NCBI GenBank assembly: GCA_910577925.1
Contig: CAJTOI010000019.1
Coordinates: forward strand, 1-61,647
Reading direction: 5' to 3'
Origin: an uncultured Roseburia sp.
GTDB lineage: Bacteria > Bacillota > Clostridia > Lachnospirales > Lachnospiraceae
DNA: 61,647 nt
Of the stretch, positions 35,155 through 43,267 are shown in pieces (the first letter of the stretch is position 1; the number at the start of each line of letters is the position of its first letter). A program made the position numbers and the translations under genes. The notes under the pieces are model-generated. The model was given only the letters and a program-made list of their open reading frames with translations. It did no database searches and was not told the origin of the DNA.

Positions 35155-35169
35155 GAATCCTCTTTTTTG
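35137..35169 (+). terminator. Terminator of the flagellin-fliS operon
   Basis: AGAGGATTCTTA (35137-35148) pairs perfectly with 35152-35163, followed by TTTTTT. The fliS stop codon is inside it. Confidence 0.92.
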
Positions 35170-35194
35170 TAGAAAATCCAAAGGAATTTGCAGG

Positions 35195-35443
35195 TTAAAT
35201 CAGGGCGGAGTTTTCTGTGCCGAAATTTGCCTGTTCGTATTTTTTGATGCTGGTGAGCAGGAACTTATAACGCATCTGTACGGAATTGAGCTCATAGATA
35301 TAACAGTCAATTAAATCCGGATCAACTACGTTTTCCAGATTGCGGTAAGCATCCTGCAGATCCAGGGCTGTCCGGTGCAGGTCATTCATGAGTAATGCAT
35401 AGTGTTTATCATTCGTTTTTTCACTCTGAAGAAAACGTAACAT
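35195..35443 (-). CDS. DUF2508 / YaaL-like small protein
   Basis: An 82-residue helical protein (DLHRTALDLQDAYRNLENVV, DLIDCYIYELNSVQMRYKFLL) matching the YaaL/DUF2508 pattern. In Bacillus yaaL lies next to bofA, and here too a BofA-like gene is the immediate neighbour, though divergent. ATG 35443 follows CAGGGAGG. The function of YaaL is not established. Confidence 0.75.
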   Translation of the reverse strand: MLRFLQSEKTNDKHYALLMNDLHRTALDLQDAYRNLENVVDPDLIDCYIYELNSVQMRYKFLLTSIKKYEQANFGTENSALI

Positions 35444-35611
35444 ACATCCTCCCTGTCTGCTTTGCAAGCGCGTTTATATTTGCGGCAGCGTCTGTTTTTC
35501 TATATTTCAAGTATAAGCAGATAAATTGTATTCTATGCAAAAAAAGGAAAAAAATTTCATGCATAGCGCGCGGTGTACGGGCATAGCATAGAAAAAAAGA
35601 GGTCGGCAGCA

Positions 35612-35884
35612 ATGGAACAGACAGCGGCATTTGGCCTGATTGCAGGTACTTTGGTATTGGTTTTGACGATAGGTGCGTTAAAGCAGCGCGCACAGCTCGT
35701 TCTCTGGTTTTTTGTGCGCATGGTTCTGGGAAATCTGGGCATTCTCTATGTCAATGAAATATTGGCCGCGCAGGGGATTCCCCTTGCAGTTGGAGTCAAT
35801 TACATAAGTCTTTTGACAAGCGGAGTGCTTGGATTCAGCGGGGTTGCGCTTTTATACGGGATTTTGGCGATACAATTTTTGTGA
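35612..35884 (+). CDS. BofA-like pro-sigma-K processing inhibitor family protein
   Basis: A 90-residue protein with three hydrophobic helices (about 5-22, 26-45 and 65-88) and the BofA-type segment VLGNLGILYVNEI. In Bacillus BofA is part of the complex that holds back the SpoIVFB protease during sporulation. ATG 35612 follows AGAGGT. Pairing with the YaaL-like gene supports the call. Whether this species sporulates cannot be shown here, though cwlD and sleB-type genes fit. Confidence 0.78.
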   Translation: MEQTAAFGLIAGTLVLVLTIGALKQRAQLVLWFFVRMVLGNLGILYVNEILAAQGIPLAVGVNYISLLTSGVLGFSGVALLYGILAIQFL

Positions 35885-35895
35885 AAAATTTACGA

Positions 35896-35924
35896 TAGAC
35901 AAAGCGGAGAGGGGTTGTTATAAT
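35896..35924 (+). promoter_or_regulatory. Promoter of the Tad pilus operon
   Basis: TAGACA (35896-35901), 17 bases, TATAAT (35919-35924), 44 bases before the first pilus gene. Confidence 0.65.
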
Positions 35925-35967
35925 CCGATTTACAAACAGACGAAAGAGGTGATGAATTGGGGAACGA

Positions 35968-36408
35968 ATGGCACTGACGCTGCTGACATTTCTTGTGATG
36001 GCGGTGGTGACAGACTTTAAGGAGATGCGGATCAGTAACCGGCTGATTGCCTCCGGACTTTTTTGGGGACTTGCACTCCGCGTGATGGCGGAAGGATATG
36101 CGGGGATTGCCCATTTTCTGATGAATATTTCTATTCCGGTTATCTTATTATTTCTGTTTTTTCAACTGCGTGCACTCGGTGCAGGCGACATCAAATTGTT
36201 TTCCGTAGCAGGAGCCTTTCTGACAACCGAACAGTTAGCGGAATTGATGGTTACGTCATTTCTTGTGGCGTGTGCCGTCGGAATTGTCAAGATGATCCGA
36301 CAGAAGGGCATCAAAGGCATTTTCGGAAAACAAAAAACTCTGTTGCATTTTTCAGCATCAATTTTAACTGCATATTTTATTGTGATTTGGAGGTGGACGA
36401 TTGGCTAA
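35968..36408 (+). CDS. tadV: A24 prepilin peptidase, first of the Tad locus
   Basis: A 146-residue membrane aspartic protease of the CpaA/TadV kind. The two catalytic aspartates are in VVTDFKEMRISN and LGAGDIKLF; helices at about 1-15, 25-45, 50-70, 85-105 and 122-142. It cleaves prepilin leaders. It overlaps the TadZ-like gene by 8 bases. A second such peptidase lies at 43268. A stronger ribosome site (AAAGAGGTG) serves an out-of-frame ATG at 35952 that opens only 22 codons; this may couple initiation but could be chance. Confidence 0.85.
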   Translation: MALTLLTFLVMAVVTDFKEMRISNRLIASGLFWGLALRVMAEGYAGIAHFLMNISIPVILLFLFFQLRALGAGDIKLFSVAGAFLTTEQLAELMVTSFLVACAVGIVKMIRQKGIKGIFGKQKTLLHFSASILTAYFIVIWRWTIG

Positions 36409-37429
36409 AATCAACGTGGCAATCTGTGATACCGATGACGGATACCGGGAACGCCTTGTCGCATACCTGATGGAGCATCAGGCACAGGAAATGCGGGTAC
36501 ATGCATTTTCCGCACCAGAGGTATTTGCAGCGTGTATCGATGAGCAGCGGTTTGACACGGCGCTGTTTGGAGAAGGGTTTGAGCATGTGATAAATGCGGC
36601 GTTAAAATGCGGCATACGGGGGCTGCGGCTCTGTGAATCACCGCCTGAAAACGCGGCGGACAAGAGCGGATTCTGCGATGGCGGAGAGACCGGCTGCGGG
36701 GAGGTATTCCGTTATCAGCCCGTGGAGGCGATTATTCACGAAATCAAGGCCGCAGGCGGAATGCATGCGGTAAATGCGGCAATTGTGCGCAGAGGCATGG
36801 AAGTACTCGGCGTCTGTTCGCCGATCGGTCATGAGATGCAGGTGCCGTTTTCGATGGTACTCTGCGCACGGCTGGCCGAGAGATATCGGGTGCTTTATAT
36901 AAATCTGACGGCACGGGCGGGATTTCTTCGGGTATTCGGAATACAGGGGGATTATGACCTGGGTGATATCATACTGCGTCTCAGAAATCAGCGTCTCGAG
37001 CAGAGGACCTTTCTGAAATGTGTTTATGAGGAAGGGCGGATTCGCTATATACCGCCGTTTGCAAATCCGGAAAATATCCGCGATTTTTCGGCGGAGGAGT
37101 ATGCGAAGCTGCTTCGGTTTCTGGAGGAGGAGACCGATTTTGAGACGGTTGTGTTTGACTTCGGGGAGGGGATATGCCGGCTCGCGGATATGATGAGTCA
37201 GTGCACGGGGATCTACTGTCTTACGAAAAACGGGTTTTATTACGAGGAACAGACGGCTTATTTTCTGGATTATTTAAAAAGGGAGGAGGGACTTGCCGAG
37301 CGGATTCACCTTGTGAACCTGCCGTTTTCGGCCAGGCATATCCGGGCGGATACGGATGCGTTAAGACAGCTGGAGTGGAGTGAGTTCGGCGATTATGTGA
37401 GGAATTATATGGCGGGAGGTGACATGTGA
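36401..37429 (+). CDS. tadZ: TadZ/CpaE-like pilus protein with receiver-like and degenerate ATPase domains
   Basis: A 342-residue cytoplasmic protein. Residues 1-110 resemble a receiver domain (VAICDTDDGYRERLVAYL), although Asp pocket and phospho-site are not clearly kept. Residues about 135-340 follow the MinD fold, but the P-loop is CSPIGHEMQVPFSM and lacks the Gly/Lys pattern, so ATP hydrolysis is doubtful; FETVVFDFGEG is the Walker B-like strand. TadZ proteins localise the Tad machine, usually at a pole. The start is TTG 36401 after GGAGGTGG. Confidence 0.75.
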   Translation: MAKINVAICDTDDGYRERLVAYLMEHQAQEMRVHAFSAPEVFAACIDEQRFDTALFGEGFEHVINAALKCGIRGLRLCESPPENAADKSGFCDGGETGCGEVFRYQPVEAIIHEIKAAGGMHAVNAAIVRRGMEVLGVCSPIGHEMQVPFSMVLCARLAERYRVLYINLTARAGFLRVFGIQGDYDLGDIILRLRNQRLEQRTFLKCVYEEGRIRYIPPFANPENIRDFSAEEYAKLLRFLEEETDFETVVFDFGEGICRLADMMSQCTGIYCLTKNGFYYEEQTAYFLDYLKREEGLAERIHLVNLPFSARHIRADTDALRQLEWSEFGDYVRNYMAGGDM

Positions 37430-38667
37430 GAACGGACGCGGACATAGAAGGACTGCGCAGACAGATTTTGGAGGAGATGGATCTGACGCGGGAGTTGGGA
37501 GACGAGGAGGTCTGCCAGCTGATCGAAGAGCATGCGGGTCGGTTTGCAAGAGAACATTTTCTGACACTTAAGGAGAGAAGCGAGATAGAGCAGCAGCTGT
37601 TCCATTCCATGCGCAAGCTGGACGTGCTGCAGGAGCTTATCGAGGACGAAGCGGTTACGGAGATCATGGTAAACGGGGTAAACCATATCTTCTATGAGAA
37701 GCAGGGACGCCTTTACGAATCCCAAAAACATTTTTCTTCGAAAGAGAAATTGGGGGACGTGATACAGCAGATTGCCGGTTTCTGCAACCGGGTGGTAAAT
37801 GAGGCGTCTCCCATTGTGGACGCAAGGCTGTCGGACGGTTCGAGAGTAAATATTGTCCTGGAACCGGTCGCGCTTGACGGTGCGGCAATCTCCATCCGAA
37901 AGTTTCCGAAAAAACCGCTTGAAATGAAAGACCTGATTGCAATGGGGGCGCTGACGGATGAGGCGGCGGAATTTCTGCGGATTCTGGTGCGGTCCGGGTA
38001 TAACATTTTTATTTCGGGGGGAACCGGCTCCGGTAAGACCACATTTTTAAATGCGCTGTCTCAGTACATACCGAGTGAGGAACGGATCATTACGATTGAG
38101 GATGCGGCGGAGCTGCAGCTTTGGGACAAGCCCAATCTCATTCGGCTTGAGACAAGAAATGCCAATATGGAGGGGGTGACGCCGATCACGATCCGGGATT
38201 TGATTCGGACGGCGCTGCGCATGAGGCCGGAACGGATTATCGTGGGGGAGTGCCGCGGGGCGGAGGCCCTGGATATGCTGCAGGCGATGAATACGGGCCA
38301 TGACGGGAGTCTGTCTACGGGCCATGCCAATTCCTGCAGGGATATGTTAACCCGCCTTGAGACGATGGTGCTTATGGGGGTAGAGCTTCCGCTGCAGGCG
38401 CTCCGCAGCCAGATTGCATCGGGGATAGATATTCTGATACATCTGGGGCGTTTGCGGGATAAGACAAGAAAAGTTTTGACGATCGCGGAAATCACAGGAA
38501 TGCAGGGAGGCGAAATTCAGTGGCAGGAGCTGTACCGTTTTGAGGAGACGCCGGGCAGCCCGGACCGTGTGCAGGGAAAGCTCATGCGTGTAGGAGAGCT
38601 TCGGGAGCGGGAAAAATGCCGCAGGGCAGGGCTTGAAGTTGCAGAGGGGGATGCGGATGGAGTATGA
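37426..38667 (+). CDS. tadA: TadA/CpaF pilus assembly ATPase
   Basis: A 413-residue type II/IV secretion-type ATPase that powers Tad pilus extension and perhaps retraction. Walker A is SGGTGSGKTTFLNAL (about 197-211), the Asp box is RIITIEDAAELQL, the Walker B region is MRPERIIVGECRGAEALDML, and the His box is TGHDGSLSTGHANS. The N-terminal domain (LIEDEAVTEIMVNGVNHIF) is typical of CpaF. GTG 37426 overlaps the TadZ stop by four bases after GGGAGGTG. It is intact in every motif. Confidence 0.94.
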   Translation: MRTDADIEGLRRQILEEMDLTRELGDEEVCQLIEEHAGRFAREHFLTLKERSEIEQQLFHSMRKLDVLQELIEDEAVTEIMVNGVNHIFYEKQGRLYESQKHFSSKEKLGDVIQQIAGFCNRVVNEASPIVDARLSDGSRVNIVLEPVALDGAAISIRKFPKKPLEMKDLIAMGALTDEAAEFLRILVRSGYNIFISGGTGSGKTTFLNALSQYIPSEERIITIEDAAELQLWDKPNLIRLETRNANMEGVTPITIRDLIRTALRMRPERIIVGECRGAEALDMLQAMNTGHDGSLSTGHANSCRDMLTRLETMVLMGVELPLQALRSQIASGIDILIHLGRLRDKTRKVLTIAEITGMQGGEIQWQELYRFEETPGSPDRVQGKLMRVGELREREKCRRAGLEVAEGDADGV

Positions 38668-39394
38668 CAGATATCATCTAAACGGAAAGGAATCTGCACA
38701 GTGCTTTCTGGCGGGTCTCGCACTCAGTGCAGTGCTTGCATGGCTGTTTTACCGCTCGGTATTCGGGATGATTCTGCTGCCCGCCGTATGCTTTATTTAT
38801 ACCCGAAGTTTCCGGAAACGGCGTATTTGCGAACGGAAAGAGCAGTTGCTGTCGGAATTTGCGGATGCGATGCGCGCGGTTTCCGCAGCGCTGCTTGCGG
38901 GGTATTCCATGGAAAATGCGTGGAGGGAGGCACAGCGTGAGGTGAAAAAGCTGCGCGGAAAAGATTCTTACATGCTTTGGGAATTACAGCAGATGAACGC
39001 GGCCGTCGGAATGAATGAGCCGATCGAGCGGGTTTTGGAGGAATTTGCCGGCAGGAGCGGCTGTGAGGAAATCGAAAGCTTTGCGGAGATTTTCGTGTTT
39101 GCAAAGCGCAGCGGCGGAGATTTCCCGGGGATTATCCGCAATACCGTCCGAAAACTTGCGGAGAGTATGGAGGTGGAGCAGGAGATTGCGGCTGTGCTTG
39201 CGGGAAAAAGACTGGAGGGAAGGATCATGAACGGAATGCCCTTATTTATGCTGGCTTATCTGAATTTGACTTCCGGAGATTTTCTTGACGCACTGTACGG
39301 AAATCTGTTCGGCATGTTGGTTATGAGCGGTGCTTTGCTCGGCTATTTCGCGGCACTAAAGCTGTCGGAGCATATTCTGGATATCCGTGTGTGA
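38657..39394 (+). CDS. tadB: TadB-like inner membrane platform protein
   Basis: A 245-residue protein of the T2SSF-domain type with helices at about 18-36, 38-55, 195-210 and 216-236. The conserved cytoplasmic segment is FADAMRAVSAALLAGYSMENAWREA, followed by FVFAKRSGGDFPGII. TadB and TadC form the membrane base through which the pilus is built. I chose ATG 38657, six bases after GAGGGGG; it overlaps the TadA stop by 11 bases. It is shorter than Proteobacterial TadB. Confidence 0.82.
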   Translation: MEYDRYHLNGKESAQCFLAGLALSAVLAWLFYRSVFGMILLPAVCFIYTRSFRKRRICERKEQLLSEFADAMRAVSAALLAGYSMENAWREAQREVKKLRGKDSYMLWELQQMNAAVGMNEPIERVLEEFAGRSGCEEIESFAEIFVFAKRSGGDFPGIIRNTVRKLAESMEVEQEIAAVLAGKRLEGRIMNGMPLFMLAYLNLTSGDFLDALYGNLFGMLVMSGALLGYFAALKLSEHILDIRV

Positions 39395-39408
39395 GAAAGG
39401 AGCGGCTT

Positions 39409-40632
39409 ATGACGGTAGAACAAAAGAAAGCGGCAGGGGTTCTTTCGGCGGCAGTACTGCTGGCGGGGGCCGCATTTCTGACGGAGAGGAGCGAATCCTG
39501 CCTTGCGGAAGGCGGGAGGCTCGCGCGGCGCGAATACGGCGCCGGGGATTACGAGGCATATCTGACATTTACGGCGGGAGAGCTGGGGGATTTTTCTTAT
39601 ACGCTGACGGTGCCGGAGCAGAAGCTGACCGAAACCGTGCAGAGAGCGCTTATTGAAGCGGCGGAACAGGAAATACAAAATGAGTTTCCGGGAGAAAATG
39701 AGTCTGCCGAATGCATCCGGGATGCGGTCTGCATCCGCGGCAGCTATCAGGAGGGGAGGGTTCTGGCGGAATGGAGTTTTGACAATTATGATGTGATGGA
39801 TGAGGCGGGAAATGTAATCGGAACGGAACTTCCCGGGGAGGGAGTGCTTGTAAACGCTGCGGTGGAGCTGCAGTGCGGGGATTCCGTTGTCTGGAAGGAG
39901 CTGGCTTTTCGGGTATTTCCGGCAGCAGTGCCGGACGATAAGACCAGGCTGCTGATGGGGCTTGAAAAAGAGATTTTAAGACAGGCGAACCAGTCCGGAA
40001 CGGAATACATCACACTGCCGGAGGAGATGGGAGGCTATGAGCTGGCGTGGAAGGAACAGAGGAGCGATACGGCGGCGCAGATTTTACTGCTGGGACTTGT
40101 GCTGGCCGCGCTGCTGCCTCTGGCGGAGAGAAGCCGCAGAAGAGAACGCGAAAAAAAGAGACTTGACTTGCTGGAATCGGAATATCCGGAGCTTGTGAAT
40201 AAGATGGCATTGCTTTTGGGAGCAGGTATGACACCGTCTGCGGCGTGGAAAAAGATTGCATTGGTCTATGAGGAGAAACGCAGACGGGGAAAATGCCCGG
40301 AAATGCCCGCTTACGAGGAGATGCTGACAGTCTGCCATGAGATAGAGAGCGGGATCGGAGAACAGCGCGCCTACGAGGAATTCGGGAATCGATGCGGAGT
40401 GAGGCGTTACCGCAGATTTGCAAATATACTGGCGCAGAATTTGAGAAAGGGCAGCGCAGGCCTGCTTGCAATGCTTGAGGCGGAAGCGGAAAATTCCTTC
40501 GAAGAGCGTAAACGTACCGCTAAAAGGTACGGGGAGGAAGCGTCCACAAAGCTGCTTGGGCCGATGCTATTAATGCTGGGGATTGTGATTGTAATTTTGG
40601 CCGTTCCTGCGGCAGTAACGTTTCAATTCTAA
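39409..40632 (+). CDS. tadC: TadC-like platform protein with N-terminal exported domain
   Basis: A 407-residue protein. A membrane helix (about 8-25) leads into an extracellular domain of about 170 residues, then a helix at about 222-240 and a T2SSF domain (LVNKMALLLGAGMTPSAAWKKI; FANILAQNLRKGSAGLLAML) ending with a final helix (about 382-402). The exported N-terminal domain is not part of ordinary TadC and may read or guide the growing pilus. ATG 39409 follows GAAAGGAGCGG. It precedes the pilin gene by 40 bases. Confidence 0.75.
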   Translation: MTVEQKKAAGVLSAAVLLAGAAFLTERSESCLAEGGRLARREYGAGDYEAYLTFTAGELGDFSYTLTVPEQKLTETVQRALIEAAEQEIQNEFPGENESAECIRDAVCIRGSYQEGRVLAEWSFDNYDVMDEAGNVIGTELPGEGVLVNAAVELQCGDSVVWKELAFRVFPAAVPDDKTRLLMGLEKEILRQANQSGTEYITLPEEMGGYELAWKEQRSDTAAQILLLGLVLAALLPLAERSRRREREKKRLDLLESEYPELVNKMALLLGAGMTPSAAWKKIALVYEEKRRRGKCPEMPAYEEMLTVCHEIESGIGEQRAYEEFGNRCGVRRYRRFANILAQNLRKGSAGLLAMLEAEAENSFEERKRTAKRYGEEASTKLLGPMLLMLGIVIVILAVPAAVTFQF

Positions 40633-40672
40633 AATTATCAGAGCCGCGGAGGCGGCGGAACAGGAGGATACA

Positions 40673-40846
40673 ATGAGAGGAATCAGAGAATTTCTGGCGG
40701 AGGAAGACGGAGTAGGAGTCGTTGAGATGATTTTGATTTTGGTGGTGCTGATCGGTCTGGTGCTTATATTTAAAAAGCAGCTGACGAATCTGGTAAATGA
40801 TATTTTTAAGACGATTACGAGTAACGCCAAAAAGGTACAGTCATGA
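40673..40846 (+). CDS. flp: Flp-type major pilin, short
   Basis: A 57-residue class IVb prepilin translated MRGIREFLAEEDGVGVVEMI... with leader, then Gly-Val-Val-Glu and a hydrophobic helix (about 15-33) and a basic C-terminus. The cleavage would fall around Gly13 or Gly15, before the conserved Glu18, which acts in pilin assembly. ATG 40673 follows CAGGAGG. It overlaps the next gene by four bases (ATGA). Its size and place in the locus support it as the main pilus subunit. Confidence 0.85.
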   Translation: MRGIREFLAEEDGVGVVEMILILVVLIGLVLIFKKQLTNLVNDIFKTITSNAKKVQS

Positions 40847-42348
40847 GACAGAGAGGAAGTATGACGGTTTTTTGTGCGCTGGCGTTCATGCTTGTCGCGT
40901 CGTTTTTGTTTGCACTGCTGGAACTGGCAAGGCTGCAGAGCCTTGCCGTGCTGGCGGACCGGAAATCCGAGCTCTGCCTGGAAGCCGTATGTTCGGAGTA
41001 TCAGCCCGTATTGTGGGAAGAATATCGGTTGCTCGGACTGGACGCTTCATACGGGGGCGGAGGTTTTTCTATGGAAAAGGTCAACCGTAAGATGAACGGG
41101 CGGGTGAGTGATAATTTGACGAGGGACGGGGACGGGGCAAATATTTTGGCGCTGGGGCTTTCGGATGTCCGCCCGGTGTCTTACCAGGTGCTGACCGACG
41201 GGGACGGCACGGTATTTATGGAGTGTGTGGCAGGCTATATGCGGCAGCATCTGCCGCAGGAAGCCGCAAAAAAAATCTATGAGAGATACCGGGAAAATAC
41301 TGAGGTAGAGCAGAGCGGTGCAAAAGAAGACAGTGTGCAGAATGCGCAGAATGCACTTGACGAGGCCCGCAGAGCCGCCGAGGAGGAGAGAGCGGACGAG
41401 GAAGACGGGACAAAAAGCGAGCAGGCAAGTCCGGTACAGGGCGGCGGGGACACGAAAGCGGAAACGGAGAAGGAAAATCCGATAGAACTGGTACTGCGGT
41501 TAAAGCAAAATGCATTGCTTTCGATGGTGACGGATGCGGGCGCCCTTTCCGAGCGCAGAATATCTTTGGAGGATTCCATAGAGAAGAGGGAGTGCATCGA
41601 GGGGACTGCGGCAGCGCCGCAAAAACCGGAATGGTACGAGAGGATTCTTGTAACGGAGTACCTCGATGCGTATTTTTCGGATTTTACGAACCCGAATGAA
41701 GATCATGCGCTTGCCTATGAATTGGAGTATGTACTTGGAGGTGCGGCGAGTGACCGGGAAAATTTAGAAAAAACGGTCGGAAAGATCCTGCTTGTGCGCG
41801 AGGCGGCAAACGTGGCGCATATTCTCGGGGATACGGGGAAAAGACAGGCAGCAAACGAAGCGGCGGCGCTGTTGGCGGGCTTTACCGGGAATCCGGCTGT
41901 GATTAAAGTTGTTGAGATCGGAATTGTGGCGGCCTGGGCTTACATGGAAAGCGTGCTGGATGTGCGGGCGCTGCTGTCGGGAGAACGGATCGCATTGATT
42001 AAGAATGCAGGGCAGTGGACGACGACGCTCGGGAACCTGTCGGCGGCTTTTGAGAGTGACAGTCATGCGGCCGGATGCCCGGATGGCCTCTCTTATCAGG
42101 ACTATCTAAAGGCGTTTCTCTTTGTAATGAACCAGAAACATCTGACATATCGGATGATGGGAATTATGGAACAGAATGTTCGCTTTCTGCAAAATCAAAA
42201 TGATTTTCGCATGGATTATGTCATAGGCAGAATGGACTATGAGGTGATTTATCAGGCGGAGCCGTTGTTTTCCCGACTGTCAGTGCTGGGGGACGGACGC
42301 TTAACCACAATGGAAATTGAAAGCTATACACGGTTTTCTTACTATTAA
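40843..42348 (+). CDS. Tad-locus exported protein, DUF5702-like
   Basis: A 501-residue protein that starts MRQRGSMTVFCALAFMLVAS, a short basic leader and one hydrophobic helix (about 9-26) like TadE/TadG pseudopilins, followed by a long extracellular part. Residues about 150-215 are a charged, low-complexity coiled-coil stretch. The rest (230-500) is helical without known motifs. Such proteins (perhaps DUF5702) recur in Tad loci of this group; the role, minor pilin or tip/initiation complex, is inferred from context. It follows the pilin gene with a four-base overlap. Confidence 0.72.
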   Translation: MRQRGSMTVFCALAFMLVASFLFALLELARLQSLAVLADRKSELCLEAVCSEYQPVLWEEYRLLGLDASYGGGGFSMEKVNRKMNGRVSDNLTRDGDGANILALGLSDVRPVSYQVLTDGDGTVFMECVAGYMRQHLPQEAAKKIYERYRENTEVEQSGAKEDSVQNAQNALDEARRAAEEERADEEDGTKSEQASPVQGGGDTKAETEKENPIELVLRLKQNALLSMVTDAGALSERRISLEDSIEKRECIEGTAAAPQKPEWYERILVTEYLDAYFSDFTNPNEDHALAYELEYVLGGAASDRENLEKTVGKILLVREAANVAHILGDTGKRQAANEAAALLAGFTGNPAVIKVVEIGIVAAWAYMESVLDVRALLSGERIALIKNAGQWTTTLGNLSAAFESDSHAAGCPDGLSYQDYLKAFLFVMNQKHLTYRMMGIMEQNVRFLQNQNDFRMDYVIGRMDYEVIYQAEPLFSRLSVLGDGRLTTMEIESYTRFSYY

Positions 42349-42459
42349 AAAGGCGGGTGCATCACGGTGTCTCTTTACTCTGTAAAAAATCCTTATAATA
42401 ATACAAAAAAATCTCTCCCAAAAAGATTTTTATTCATTGCAGGTTCTAAACTTCAAAAT

Positions 42460-43266
42460 ATGGTGTCTGGTAAGGAGACACCGCGATGCGCCCGAAAAGC
42501 GGCCTTTACGTTGGAGGCAGCCATTTTGATGCCGCTTCTGGCATGTTTTTTTGTGAGTATTCTGTTCTTTTTCCGCGTGATGCAGGTTCAGACGGAAGTG
42601 CAGAGCGCATTGGAACTCACCTCGCGGGAACTGGCCGTATGCCTCGAGGAAGAGAGCGCAGGGGAATTGATGCTGGCAAAAGCGTTGTTTCTCAAGAATA
42701 TGCAGGGACATGAGACGGCTTTGGAGTGCGTAAGAGGCGGCGGCCTTGCGATCAGTCTTGCGAAGTCAGTATTTGCCGGGGATGAGATATGCCTGAGGGC
42801 AGAATATCGGATGGAACTGCCGGTCTCCGTTTTTTGGAAAAAGAGACTGAATGTGGCGCAGAGTGCCGTGACAAGAAAGTGGGTCGGGTGGAAAGGCGAA
42901 AAGGAAGAAACAGAGGATTCCTGGGTCTATATTTCCGAGACGGGAACGGTGTATCACCGAAACCGCTCCTGCACGCATCTGAAATTATCGATTCGGTGCG
43001 TGTCGGGAATCGATATAAACATTCTGCGCAATGAGAACGGAGAGAAGTACCGCCGCTGTTATAGGTGTACGGAGCAAAACCATACGGGCGGGAAGGTATA
43101 CATTACCGACGAGGGGGAGTGTTATCATGCGGATTTGAATTGCAGCGGGCTTAAGCGAACGGTGCGGCGCGTACATCTGTCTGAGGTGGCGGGATGGCCG
43201 TGCTGCAGCCGGTGCGGCGGCAGCGGGGATGCGGCCGTAAAAGCGAGTGATGTGACAGGAGGATAA
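42460..43266 (+). CDS. TadE-like pseudopilin with tandem Cys/His domains; start frame uncertain
   Basis: The open frame carries KAAFTLEAAILMPLLACFF, a TadE-type leader and helix, an extracellular region and two C-terminal copies of a Cys/His unit: VYHRNRSCTHLK...YRRCYRC and CYHADLNCSGLK...PCCSRC, each with YHxxxxC and CxxC, resembling small zinc-binding domains. ATG 42460 and GTG 42367 are in frame but lack a ribosome site. The good site TAAGGAG (42471-42477) serves ATG 42486, which is one base out of frame and would read MRPKSG then FTLEA if one C in GGCC were absent. So this may be a frameshifted gene, a sequencing error, or start upstream. Confidence 0.65.
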   Translation: MVSGKETPRCARKAAFTLEAAILMPLLACFFVSILFFFRVMQVQTEVQSALELTSRELAVCLEEESAGELMLAKALFLKNMQGHETALECVRGGGLAISLAKSVFAGDEICLRAEYRMELPVSVFWKKRLNVAQSAVTRKWVGWKGEKEETEDSWVYISETGTVYHRNRSCTHLKLSIRCVSGIDINILRNENGEKYRRCYRCTEQNHTGGKVYITDEGECYHADLNCSGLKRTVRRVHLSEVAGWPCCSRCGGSGDAAVKASDVTGG

Positions 43267-43267
43267 A

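Noticed and set aside
35952..36020. 22-codon open frame at the head of the Tad operon with the better ribosome site
   Set aside because: Too short and unconserved in character to call; noted only as a possible coupling leader for the prepilin peptidase.
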